Source: Paramecium sonneborni (lineage: Eukaryota; Ciliophora; Oligohymenophorea; Peniculida; Parameciidae). Taken from it: a stretch of 64,000 bases of DNA. The stretch lies in assembly GCA_905182985.1 (NCBI GenBank), contig CAJJDN010000186.1:18033-82032 (forward strand), read 5' to 3'. Of the stretch, positions 10,956 to 23,114 are shown in pieces; positions within the stretch are counted from its first letter, which is position 1, and every line of letters begins with the position of its first letter. Position numbers and translations under genes: made by a program. The notes below the pieces were generated by a model, which made no database searches, was not told the origin of the DNA, and saw only the letters and a program-made list of their open reading frames with translations.

Positions 10956-12912
10956 AAAATTGTTGAACCTGATTTTAAATAACTAATTTAAAATTTATAC
11001 TAATATTTACTATTTTATTTAGACAACATATCAATTAAATAACTAATGTTAAGTTAAATTATCAATTATTTTAGAAAATTCTAATTTATAAATTTGTTTA
11101 CTGCAATAATAAATCTTGGTGGTATATCAACGTTTAATAATTAATCATGTGGAGTAGTTAAAATCAATTTATACTTTTCCTCATTACGTAAATCAAACTG
11201 ATAATGAATTTTTTTTATTATCTGATGATTTTCATATTGTTTCAATCAATTAATTCTTAGATTTTCTATTAAAATAGCCTACTCCTGTTTTAAATGAATA
11301 CATATTTCTATTTTTATAAATTTAACTTTTTAACAATTCTATAAACTTTTCTTCCAAATAATTTAACTTTGAGCAATAAGAGAATAATTTTTATTATTAT
11401 AATAATAATCTTATCCTGATTATTTATTTTGAAAGATAATTATAAAATTATTATTTTCGTTTTTATTAGTCTTAGTTTCACTGTTTGATATATTTAAAAT
11501 CCATATAACAAGCATTGATAGGATTTCTTCTATGAAATAACTTATATATTGATTCCGGACTTATCATACATATTTAGAAATTTACTATTAATATTATATA
11601 TTATTTAATTATTTATAAAGGAATATCATATCTATAAGATTTATTTTTTTTTAATTATTATTTTCTAAAATTTCTATATTAATACATTAGCTTCTTTTAG
11701 GTTCAAATTTTCAAATTGTTTCATTTTATAATTAAGATTTCGCAAAAATTCAATCTATGTTGTAAAAAAGGAAGAATTTGGTTCTACTCTATTAATTTGA
11801 TTGATCCTTATTTAAGGAATTCTAAATTGAATAATTATATAAATAAAGTTTTTATTACTTTTTTTTAAAATAAAATTACTTTCATTTTTAGGAGTCGGTA
11901 GTTTAAAAAAATAATTGTATTTTCAAATTATATNAAAATTGTTGAACCTGATTTTAAATAACTAATTTAAAATTTATACTAATATTTACTATTTTATTTA
12001 GACAACATATCAATTAAATAACTAATGTTAAGTTAAATTATCAATTATTTTAGAAAATTCTAATTTATAAATTTGTTTACTGCAATAATAAATCTTGGTG
12101 GTATATCAACGTTTAATAATTAATCATGTGGAGTAGTTAAAATCAATTTATACTTTTCCTCATTACGTAAATCAAACTGATAATGAATTTTTTTTATTAT
12201 CTGATGATTTTCATATTGTTTCAATCAATTAATTCTTAGATTTTCTATTAAAATAGCCTACTCCTGTTTTAAATGAATACATATTTCTATTTTTATAAAT
12301 TTAACTTTTTAACAATTCTATAAACTTTTCTTCCAAATAATTTAACTTTGAGCAATAAGAGAATAATTTTTATTATTATAATAATAATCTTATCCTGATT
12401 ATTTATTTTGAAAGATAATTATAAAATTATTATTTTCGTTTTTATTAGTCTTAGTTTCACTGTTTGATATATTTAAAATCCATATAACAAGCATTGATAG
12501 GATTTCTTCTATGAAATAACTTATATATTGATTCCGGACTTATCATACATATTTAGAAATTTACTATTAATATTATATATTATTTAATTATTTATAAAGG
12601 AATATCATATCTATAAGATTTATTTTTTTTTAATTATTATTTTCTAAAATTTCTATATTAATACATTAGCTTCTTTTAGGTTCAAATTTTCAAATTGTTT
12701 CATTTTATAATTAAGATTTCGCAAAAATTCAATCTATGTTGTAAAAAAGGAAGAATTTGGTTCTACTCTATTAATTTGATTGATCCTTATTTAAGGAATT
12801 CTAAATTGAATAATTATATAAATAAAGTTTTTATTACTTTTTTTTAAAATAAAATTACTTTCATTTTTAGGAGTCGGTAGTTTAAAAAAATAATTGTATT
12901 TTCAAATTATAT
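10956..12912. repeat. 978-bp direct duplication around a single N
   Basis: Positions 10956-11933 and 11935-12912 appear identical base for base as far as I could compare them, and they are separated by one N at 11934. The offset is 979 at both ends. The layout is what results when two overlapping contig ends are placed side by side with a minimum-size gap, so one copy is probably artificial. The real locus would then be about 979 bp shorter. Confidence 0.9.
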
Positions 12913-13290
12913 TTATAAGAATTCAAATAAATTTTTAAACTTGCTTGAAATCAGATTGATTACTTGAAATCAGAATGATTAAAAAATACTTTAATTAAAA
13001 AGATTAATCAAGATTCTATTGATATAATCACTTAGTATTATGTTTAATAAAAAGTTCTGTAAAAATAAAGAGATTATTTGTTCTGATAAAATTAATTTCA
13101 TGCTACTTGTTATATGGTGTATTGTATAATATCAATTTAAATGAGTTGATTGTTGATATACTTACAATTAAGAATATTCTTGTATATCTATGCTAGTTAT
13201 ACTGACAGTTGAAAATACTTTTAAGCAATCTTTCATCTATCAAATTATTGTTGTTGATACATTTTGGCAATTTATTTTCAGATTATCATT
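11935..13290 (-). pseudogene. Decayed minus-strand coding region, family not recognised
   Basis: On the minus strand, stretches read like protein in changing frames: QIEFLRNLNYKMKQFENLNL, SPESIYKLFHRRNPINACYM, HYQFDLRNEEKYKLILTTPH and then NVDIPPRFIIA. They are interrupted by in-frame TGA codons and by frame changes, one near an A9 run. No arrangement of 20-31 nt introns that I tried restores a complete frame. The same remnants occur in the duplicate copy at 10956-11933. Because only TGA is a stop and the DNA is AT-rich, some of this openness may be chance, so the call is tentative. Confidence 0.35.
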
Positions 13291-13503
13291 AAATCCTAGA
13301 AAATTTAAGAATTTATTTTCATTATAAACTATTATATATAAAATCACAATTTTAATAGTTATTATGAGAAAATTCATCATAAAATTTAAATAAAATAGTT
13401 AATATGTTCATTTTAGAATGAAAATCTTAAAAGAAATCTGAAATTTTTGTGATATTATTCAATTAATCATATAAGTTTATCAGAATATTAAAATACTGAT
13501 TAA

Positions 13504-15173
13504 ATGAAGCAAAAGAGAGTAAATAAAGTTGACAATGAAAGGTTAAACAAATTATAAACAAAAGAAGCAAGTGTAAACTTAGAATGGGTGCTTAAATAAC
13601 ATAATATATAAGAACTTAAATCAACAATATAGTTAATGTCTTTTATCGAATTACACATTGAAATAGAAAACTATGATATGCAAGGAGTTTCTCATGTTAT
13701 GCTTAACAATTCTATATAATTAAAATTCATATCAATTGCTAATGGTTTATTAATTTATTAGGAAACTAATTGTATTGTTTTAAGTGACTGTGTTATCTAG
13801 AAAAAGAAATTTCATTGTAATCATAATTAATTATTTCTAATTGTTTTGTAAAATAATGGTGGAAGATTAATTTTAATATTCTCACATCCTATGTCATAAA
13901 AAGAATGGTTTAAGATTTTAAAATTTTAGGCAAAATAAATTGATTTTCTTAAGAAATACAGAATTTAAGATAATATATGTTTAAATTTTTATGAAATATC
14001 TCATAAAAAAAAGAAAAAGAAATATGCAGCACAAATTATAAACCGTAAAAATTTCAAATTCTAAGATTAGTAAGAAATAATTAATAATTATATTAAAATC
14101 TTAAGAAATAATAACATTCAAAATGTTTTTCCTATTGTAAGTATTTTTGATGATAATGATATACTTTATTTAGTGACTGAATAATTTATTGGTAGTACTT
14201 TTGAATAATTATTATCTAATAATAAAAAGATGCTTACTTAAGCTGATTTAGCATTTATAATTTTTTCTGTTCTTTAAAATTTGAGAGGTTTACAAGATGA
14301 AGACCTTTTTCATGGAAATTTAACTTTTGATAATATAATTATAGTCAATCAATAAGGATAACTAGGAATTTATGTTATCAATCCAATTTATAAAGTAAGA
14401 TTTTATGCTTAACATAGCTTTATAATTAAAAATCTATTGATTATTATGTTAAAACTGTTTCTGAATATCTTATTGCTCCTGAAATTAATTAAAATTAAAT
14501 ACCTTCAGTTAATAGTGATATATATTAATTAGGAATCATTTTGTTGTTAGTAAGCTTTTATGGAATATCATAAAATTTGAATAATTCATTTATTCAAAGG
14601 ATCTTAAACAACAGAGAAACTCTTATATCTTAATAAGAAATAAAATTTTAAAAGTGTTTAGATTCAGATTTTCCACATCTTTTTAGTGCTTGTTAATTAG
14701 ATTTAATAAAGAAAATGATAGAAAAAGACCCCAATAAAAGAATTTAGGTTTAAGATGCTATCAAACATGCATGGTTTATAAATACTAAGGATAAAATCAA
14801 AATGCAAAAATAACATTTCAATAGGCATTTACCAAGTCTTAAAACCATTATAGAAATGGTTGAATAAAGTGAATATGATATAAAAAGAAAATCACATTAA
14901 ACTACTGGAATCAATTTTATCAATTAAAGACCATCCATAAAAAAATATGATTTCAGTCCTTACGCTCAATAATAACCAGAGTTCAGCCCTTAAAGAAAAA
15001 CATCAGAAAGCATGAATGAAATTATAGATGAAGAACATTAAATAAGCAATCTAATAGATTAATTGAACAATAAATAATGTGTGATGTTGCCTTCTTAAAA
15101 TAATCATTTTAATTAAGGGAATTAATTAAGGCTTATCCAAACTGAAAATAATTTAGATTAATTTCAAGTATGA
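13504..15173 (+). CDS. PH-like/kinase-fold protein lacking catalytic residues (pseudokinase, 548 aa)
   Basis: ATG 13504 to TGA 15171-15173 with one intron (14395-14417, 23 nt) gives 549 codons with no other break. The architecture parallels the active kinase at 3073-4545: an N-terminal PH-like region (to about residue 140, closing with QKEWFKILKFQAKQ) followed by a kinase fold (YLVTEQFIGSTFEQLL; LADL-type helix; SVNSDIYQLGIILLL). The key residues are gone. The beta-3 lysine position reads KYAAQIINRK (Gln for Lys), the catalytic loop reads LFHGNLTFDNIII (His-Gly-Asn for His-Arg-Asp), and the DFG position reads VINPIYK. The glycine loop is not recognisable. It should not transfer phosphate; a scaffold or allosteric role is inferred. 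The long frame and normal intron argue that it is a living gene. Confidence 0.85.
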
Positions 15174-15427
15174 AATTATTATATCAATTCTTATTGATTA
15201 TTAATTTATTAATACAATATTGGAATATTAACTTTTTTATAATCTCAATTATATAATAATATTTATCAGAACTCAAAAAATTCAGATTCTTACATGAAAT
15301 TTTTCACTCCTCTATTCTTAAGAATTTCTTAACTAGATAAATTTTCAAGGAAATTATTATTTGATTAATATTATTTGAAAACATCAATTCACTTGAACTC
15401 TTAAGTACTTCAAAAAAAGTGTATTAT
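15174..15427. other. AT-rich spacer
   Basis: A stretch of 254 bp between the convergent pseudokinase gene and a small minus-strand ORF. I see nothing in it. Confidence 0.4.
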
Positions 15428-15709
15428 TCAAAATTAAAAAAACTTGACAAATATATAATGCCTTTAGAGGTTGAATTGTAAGCAATAGTCTACCAATAAC
15501 CAATTAGATTAATCAAATTCATATTCCTAGCTTCTAAGCTTCTCTGAATTTTAAGTTAGTTTGTTAAAATTTTCATGTGGATCTTTTGAAAAAATTTTAA
15601 ATAAATATCTTTTCATCTTCAAACATGATTGGAGTTCTTCTATGATTTAAAATGTCTTTTTAATAAATTTATAAATATTAATTCTTATGAATTAATAAGA
15701 AGAAAACAT
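15428..15709 (-). CDS. Small hypothetical ORF (93 aa)
   Basis: A frame from ATG 15709 to TGA 15428-15430 encodes a peptide starting MFSSYQFIRINIYKFIKKTF with a more ordered centre (HENFNKLTQNSEKLRSQEYE). Composition is compatible with coding, but 94 codons without TGA is not rare in this base composition. It could be a real small gene, the remnant of a larger one, or chance. Confidence 0.35.
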
Positions 15710-15843
15710 TATTTTATTAAAAATTCTTCATTTGAACTTTTAACATATATATTGATAATTGAGATGAACTTTAATAAATGAAAGGAACAAATTGAAATAA
15801 TTTAAAATAATTTTTTCCTATATAAATTTAAAAATCATTTGGA

Positions 15844-18800
15844 TCAGAAAACTAGATATCCTAAAATAACAGTTGTAAAACCAAGAATGTATCCTGAATC
15901 ATCTGTGTTATTTGGTGTAGTTGTTGTATTAGGATTTGTTGTTGTGTTATTATTTTATTATACAGCAGTGCAAACTGCACATTTAGATGTAGAAGCATTC
16001 CAAGTATATGCATATGCAGTGGCTGTGTAGCATAAATCTTAGGATAATGTTGATGGATCTTTTTCTTTACAATCAGAACCTTCAGTAACACAAACTTATT
16101 GGGTCTTAAAGTCCCAGCTGTAGAAATTTCCACAATTACCATTTGCTTATCTATAGGTGGCACATGAATGAGTTTAACATTTACTTGGAACTGTAGTTGT
16201 ACCTGCTGTTGATTGTGGAGTCCATGAACATCTATTCTTAGCATCTGTACAAGCTTTTGAATCATTTTTAGCTGAATCACATGATGTCATCAAAGCACAA
16301 GTACCTTAGTTTTCAGTAGCTCCTGTAGCAGTGGATTTAGTGAAAATACAAATTCCATCTTTTCCTCCAGAATTGCATGATATTTTATTTTAATACTATG
16401 GACTATTACAATTAGCTTTTTCAATGCATGCAGTTCCGTTTGAAACACAGGTTGATAAGGTAGCTTAGCAAACAGGAGTTGATGTAACTTCTTTAATATC
16501 TGAGCATTAGAAAACTCTGCATCCTCCTGCTTTATTATTTGCTTCTGGATCCCAAAGACATTTTCCATTTGGTCCATCAGATCCATTAGCAGTTATGCAG
16601 ACTACTTCAGTGGTGTATGTAGCACAAGCGGCAATAGAAATACAATTAGCACCATCTGAGGTGCAACCTTTCAATTAATTATAGCAGGATTGATGAGATT
16701 TAGCAGGGACTAGATACTTACAAGTTTAATCTATGCATTGAGTACCTTCCCAAGCACAATTACCAGTGGATATAATTTCACCAGTTGTTTTATCATAAAC
16801 TGCACCAACATTATTGAGAACACATGCTTCTTAGATAGTGTATAATGAGCAAGTTCCAAGAGGAGCACAAGATGTTGCACCATTTGTAGTACATTTATCA
16901 CTTGCATCATTACAACCTGTGTGAGTTTTATAGAATGCATCAGCACATGAAGTGTAGGCTTTACAAACAGCAAGATCATTAGAATCAATTGCTGGGACAG
17001 TTTTAATGCATGGACCATCATAACCTACTTTACATCCTCCATTGGTGTTTGTTTCACTGCACAAAGTAATTGCTTAACATTTGTTTTAATTAACAGTGCA
17101 TTAATTAGAAATATATTGACATTCTTCATGTTTATCCCATTCTAAACTCTAACATGAAAGATATTTAAAGCAACGACCTTTTTCTTCTATCCAAAGACAA
17201 GGTTGGGAAACACCATTATAAATACCTTCGATGCAAGCAGCTCTAACTGCATCTTCACAAGTTAATTAATTAGTGCATTTACCATTAGGTCCAGCAGTAC
17301 ATTTAAGTTTATTTGAAGCTTTTTAACATTCAGCATGTGTAGAGAAGGTAAAGTCTTAGCAAACTTAGTCTCTACATTTATCAACGTCCCATTTACATTG
17401 ATTTCCATGAATATCTCCAGTATTACATGCTGATTCATGAGTTGCATTAGCACAAGTTGATTTTTTAACACATCCTCCTCCCCTTTTGGTTGTACATCCA
17501 GCTCCAGGTAAATAAGCAATGCATTCAGCTTCAGTATCATAATCAGCTGAAACAGGAGCTGTATCACATGTTCTAACAACACATGTGCTTGAATTAGATA
17601 ACCATTAACATTTATTTGGTGTATTATTTCCAATTTTCCTTTCTGTGACGCAACCTTTTTCATTAGTAACAGCTGAGCATGTAGTTCTTAACACACATTT
17701 AGTACCATTTGTAGTACATCCTTGTTTTTATTTTTGGCAATCATCATCAGTGGTAAAAATAAAATCTTCACAAATTTCAAGTTTACATTTGCTGGTTTCA
17801 TCCATTGTACATCCAGGGAAATAAGCAACACATTCATCTTTTGTGTCAATTTCTGCTGGTGCAGTTGAACAAGATTTAGTATAGCATGCACCATTTAAGT
17901 ATTAACAATCTTTTCCTGCTTTATCTTTAATACATTGCTTTTCTGTCATTCCTTCACATTTATCAGGTCTAACAATACAACCCATATCATCATCTGCAAC
18001 TGTGCATGATCCATCTGCTAAATATTGTTTGCATTTCTCATCTGTATCATAACTCTCTGTGTTAGGTGCTGTGTCACATGTTTGAACTCTACAACCAGCT
18101 GTGGCATCCCAAACGCAGGTCTTACCCCCAGAATCAATATAACATTAAGCTTCTTTATAATTTGTGCATGCTTACACCTTTTGACAACCTTAAGGGGATT
18201 CTGTTCCATCTGTAGCTGTAACAATTGCCACGGTACATTACTCTTCATTTTTAGATCCAGAATTTAATTTAAAATAATTATAGCATCCATTATAATCAGT
18301 ATAGGCACTTCCCGCCGTTATGCATGCTTTTTCCATACATTTGTTAGTACCATCCTCTTAAGTAACCAATACACATTCCCACCCAGATTAGTTGATAATA
18401 CAATTTTTTTCATTATAACTTGAACATTAAGCCTATCTACTTTGACATCCCACACCTGTAGATTTAACCGTACATGTTAATCCATTTATTCCACTACATA
18501 ATGCGTGGGTATTATAAGCATCCTCAATTTTATCACATGAACGATCTACACATGTCATAGCTTTCTTACTGTTCCAGAAACAGTTTCCTCCATTAGTACA
18601 TTATTCAGATGATAAATAAGTATTGCAAGCAGCTTTAGGTGTACATCCACCAACCTTTGCAACTACTCAAATAAGTTGTGCAATCTGAATGTATTAATGC
18701 AATAGAACTAATTTTAGTATAACAAGTTTTCTTCACACATGTTCCTCCTTCTGAACCAAAAATCCATTCGCATTCCCCGTCAGTAACAGAACCAATACAA

Positions 18801-21800
18801 TCTGTATTAACAGCCACATCTGAACATTTATTTGGTGCTATTTTGCATGCATCTGCTACAGTTACTTTATTGGCAGCACAAGTAGAGGAATATGTGGAAC
18901 AAGCAATATGGGTATGAGGAGAAGGTTTATTTGTGCATGATTTCGCTTCACATGCTGATCCTGTACTATTTACACTACAACCAGTATTATATCCTTAACA
19001 AGTAGAGTATGATAATGAGCTTGAAGCTCCTGTTACTTTACTACAATCAGTGCTTGCTGTTGTAATTTATATACAAGAAGGTGTGCCACTACTTGGTGCA
19101 TACCAATAACATTTAGCTCCTCCTGATGTTTTTAAACATGTTTTAATACCAGTAGTAGTATAATCTGAACAATTTGTTTTCTTCTAATAACATGCTGAAC
19201 CATCTGAATTAGCATAACAATCAGAATGATAGAATTAACATTTAGCTTCATCATAATCATTAGCTGATCCTGTTTTAGAAGCACAATCAGTACCTGCAAA
19301 GGCTACACAGGTGTCAGTACCTGATACCTCCTTAAAAATGCATGTAGCATCAGAACCCTTTACACAACTAGCGGCTGTAGTCCCATAAGATGTGCAACTT
19401 CCTCTAGCTATGCATGCAGATCCATCGTTTTTAACTGAACATGTAGTACTAAAATCTTGACATATTTGATATGTTAACTTAACACTACCAGTATTAACAA
19501 TTAAGGCACAATTTATTGTAGAATCAATATCAACACAAGTTGTATCAATCTTACACAACCCAGCAGTGGATTTTCTACATTATGTCAGAGTATAAGCAGC
19601 ACATGTAGCTAATTTTTCAACACAAGCAGTTCCTGCTAAATTAACCGAGCAATTATTATTAAAAGTTTAACAATCTTAGTATGTTAGATTGGTTCCTGTT
19701 TTGGAACTACAAAGTGCAGTTGATATGATACAATTAGCACCTTACATAACACATTACCCTTAATCTGAAAAAGTGCATGTCGCAGCATTAGTACTTGTGC
19801 ATGTTGTTGGTCTTGTCATGCATGATTTATCAGATGTTGCATTATCAATAGTGCAAGAAGGATCTAAACCTTTACATTCTGCAAAAGTTGTAACTGCTGT
19901 TGATCCAGTTGACTTTCCATCAGTCTTTGTATAATCAGCACAAACTTTATTTTCACAAGCTGTTGATCCTGTATTTGCTTTACATGAGTATTTAACATTT
20001 TAACAATTACCAATATTATAGGTTCCTAAAACAATTTAAGCACATGTCAAAGTACTTAAAGTCACACAGGAATTATTTCCATTCCAATAGCAATCATTAT
20101 CAGCTAAATTTTTCACGCACTAAGGTTAAGATGTGTAATCGCTACAATTAGCTTTTCTTGGTATGCAACCTTTATTATCTACTCTTTCTATAACAGTACA
20201 AGTGCTGACATAATTATTACATGATAAATGATCTTAATATGAGGATGTATCTGTAGCATCCGAACATGTAGCTTCTCTACATGAATTAGTAGCCCATATA
20301 CAAGTTTTTCCAGATTTAGAAGCCCATATACAAGTTTTTCCAGATTTAGTACTTTTACATTAATTTTATTCATATTATCCACAACTCTCTAATTTAGTCA
20401 TGCAATTGGTAGGAGAAGCTCCTTTAGCTACAGTACATGTATTGTTCATTCCTAAGACCCCGTCACAATCAGGATGTGTTGTCAATTTGATTTTTTCACA
20501 TTAGAGATCAACACAAGTATTATCAGAATTCAAATAACAGGATTTACCTGATGATGTTTGCTAACTACAATTTTCTCGATTGTAATCGCTGCATGCATTA
20601 GCTTTAGTTCTACATCCATTAGCTGCATTATTACAAATGCAACCAGTAAGATATGTATCACAATCTGAATTGGAAATTGTTGTTAAATATCCTTAGGAAC
20701 TAGGTAAAGTAATTGTGTTATCAGATGCAGTATCACAACTTCTAGCTTAACATTTCTTAGATGGACTATAAACACATTTTAATCCAACAGCTGAATAACA
20801 ATTATTTTCATTCTAACGGGATGTACAAGCATAAGTAGTAGGATCAAAACATCCATTAGCAGTATTATTTACTAAACAATTAGATTTATAAGTATTGCAT
20901 AAGTCATTATCTGTTGTAGTTGTTGGAGCTGTACTACATGTTTTATCTTAGCATCTATTAGATGCCCATGCACATTCTGAACCTGATGAAGTTTTAACAC
21001 AACCTTCTTATGTTGTTATTGCCCCACAAGTAGGAGGTATTGGCATACAACCCTTACCAGAATTATCTAAGGTGCATGAATCCATAAATGATTAGCATGC
21101 AGTATATGTTGTAATAGTTTAAGATGCTAAACGACATTCTTAAAGGTAGCAAGTTCCTTTATATTTACATTTTTCACCATTCTTATCAATTTTGCAATCA
21201 TCACCCTCCACAATATTTTCACAAATCATATCAATACAAGCATTCTTTTAAACATTAACTGTACATGATGACATATAAGATTAGCATAGTTAATGCGAAG
21301 TTCTCTTGTCAGCAGGAGCATTTGCACAAGTTTTATCAAGACATAATTCCAAGGTATCATCCCAAGTACAATCCTTGCCATTAGAATCCTTAACACATGA
21401 TTCTTTCACATCAATTTTATCGCAAGTTTTATGAGTTTAACAACCACCTCCCTTTTTTGGAATACATTTTGATTTATCTTTTCACAATCACTTACTGAAT
21501 TGATACTAAGTGGTGCATTGTCACATTATCTATCTCTACATCCTTTATTATTTGCATTTACTGTACAAGTATCCTTATATTAAGTACATGCATCATGACT
21601 TTCCGAGTTAATAGGAGCATTTGGACAAGTTTTTTCCTTACAGGTTACATTGAAAACACATTATCCACCATTTTTATCAAAATAACATGCTTCTTCATCA
21701 AGAGTTACTACATGCTCCATTATCTTTACATCCTCCGCCTTTCTTTGTTACACATCCTGGTTTGTATTTATCACATAGCGTATTAGTGTTATTTGTAGTT

Positions 21801-22147
21801 GGGGCTTTATCACAAATGTAATCCACACATACACCAGATCCTTAGTAACATAGTTAATTAAGATTATTGATTTTACATCCTTCTTGACTTTTTGCATCAG
21901 CACAAGCAGTTATAGTTCTACATCCTGCATCATTTGTAGTACATTATTTATTATATGACTAACATTTTTCATGTGTTCTATAATCTGTCGGAGCTTTATC
22001 ACATGTTTTATTCACACATTCGGTTCCAGTCCAATAACATTCCTGTTTAGCTTCTTAATCTCCAAAATAACATTGAATGTCACTTTATCCTGAACAAGTT
22101 GTAGCACTGTCTTAACATCCAGTGCCGCTCTTTGAAACTGTGCAACG
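15844..22147 (-). pseudogene. Paramecium surface antigen (immobilisation antigen type), 5'-truncated and frameshifted
   Basis: About 2,100 codons of cysteine-periodic sequence run from 22147 down to TGA 15844-15846. Typical units include TCDKAPT, GCKDNGAC and TCIWASK, with Cys roughly every 8-15 residues, as in Paramecium surface-antigen domains. The C-terminus has an Asn/Thr-rich spacer then the hydrophobic tail GYILGFTTVILGYLVF, as expected for GPI attachment. The 5' end is missing: an in-frame TGA at 22148-22150 abuts the first Cys unit, and no ATG or signal peptide lies upstream. Reading-frame breaks lie near 21478-21486 (one base short in an A-run), near 18651-18660 (one extra G) and near 21690-21711 (frame change, or less likely a 22-nt intron). 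In intact form such proteins coat the cell and cilia and show mutually exclusive expression. Here it is a relic or silent donor. Confidence 0.85.
20291..20350 (-). repeat. 30-bp tandem duplication inside the antigen sequence
   Basis: Two adjacent 30-bp units at 20291-20320 and 20321-20350 encode KSGKTCIWAS followed by KSGKTCIWAT. The duplication is in frame but adds an extra Cys within 10 residues, breaking the normal spacing. It looks recent. Confidence 0.85.
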
Positions 22148-23114
22148 TCATTTTTTATAAATTTATTTAAATCTCATCATTTATTAAATTAAAATATATT
22201 TTTAGATACCTCTAACTTGTTCTAAATATTCTATGACTTTTTTTCCTTTGATTATTTAATACTTTGCTTTAAAACTTTCACACTATGCTAAATATAAGCT
22301 TTATATTTCTAAATTAAAAATAGTAACATTGAAAAAAAAGTATATCAGCTTTTTAAAATGGAAGTATAAGCAATATAAAGAATAAAATTTGTTGAATTCT
22401 CATCATATTTAGGTAGAATAATGACAAAATATTCTACTGAGTTGCTTCAAGGGCATTTAATTTCGATAGAATTAAAAATCAAAGAAAAATTTCTATATCA
22501 AAAAAAAAGAAAATCAAAAGGAGACAAATATTAAGTCTACAACAAAAAAAAGTATGTAAAAGTATATTTCAAAGAGAAAATAAATATGAATGTGAAAAAG
22601 CAAATATACCATATATAAAAGCTAATATCACAAAAAAAAGTATATAGAAAGAGTAAAAAACAAGATGGCTAGACTTGAATTGTTGCTTACAATACTTATA
22701 TATAAATAAATGTAATAGCTAGTAAGCTAACAGTAAAATTATTCTCTTAGAAGTGTATAATAGTGAAATTTTAATCTTAAAGAAAAGCCTAAGAAAGCTT
22801 GAGATTTAAGTGTATATAGACACAATTTTGGTGTTTTCTTCATGCTCAAAATCAATTTTAGGATGTAGAATATTTTTATATATAAAATGTTTAAATAAAA
22901 AAAATTTTATTAGTATTAAAATCAGTTTTTATAAAATTAAAAAAGTCCAAAAATCTTTTTTTATATATATGCTTTGAAATGAATGTTATTTATTTTTAAC
23001 ATTCTAACCTTCGGCTAAAGTAATATTTATTATATTGATTATTAATCTGTTATAGAGATATTTAATTTTTTTACTTATTATAAATACTAATAATTATTAT
23101 ACAAAGTTTTTTAC
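22148..23114. other. AT-rich gap between two pseudogenes
   Basis: No signal peptide, ATG-led cysteine-rich frame or other gene was found here on either strand, so the missing 5' part of the antigen does not lie here. A-rich runs dominate 22320-22660. Confidence 0.5.

Noticed and set aside
16290..17663. Standard-code minus-strand ORFs inside the antigen region
   Set aside because: They are alternative frames of the Cys-periodic sequence; the true frame is open for thousands of bases with the ciliate code and shows regular cysteines.
21690..21711. A 22-nt GTAGTA..AAG intron in the antigen sequence
   Set aside because: Splicing it would avoid a TGA, but the bases in the next frame read VTLDEEAC followed by YFDKNGGQC, which fits the antigen repeat. 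A one-base frameshift is the better explanation.
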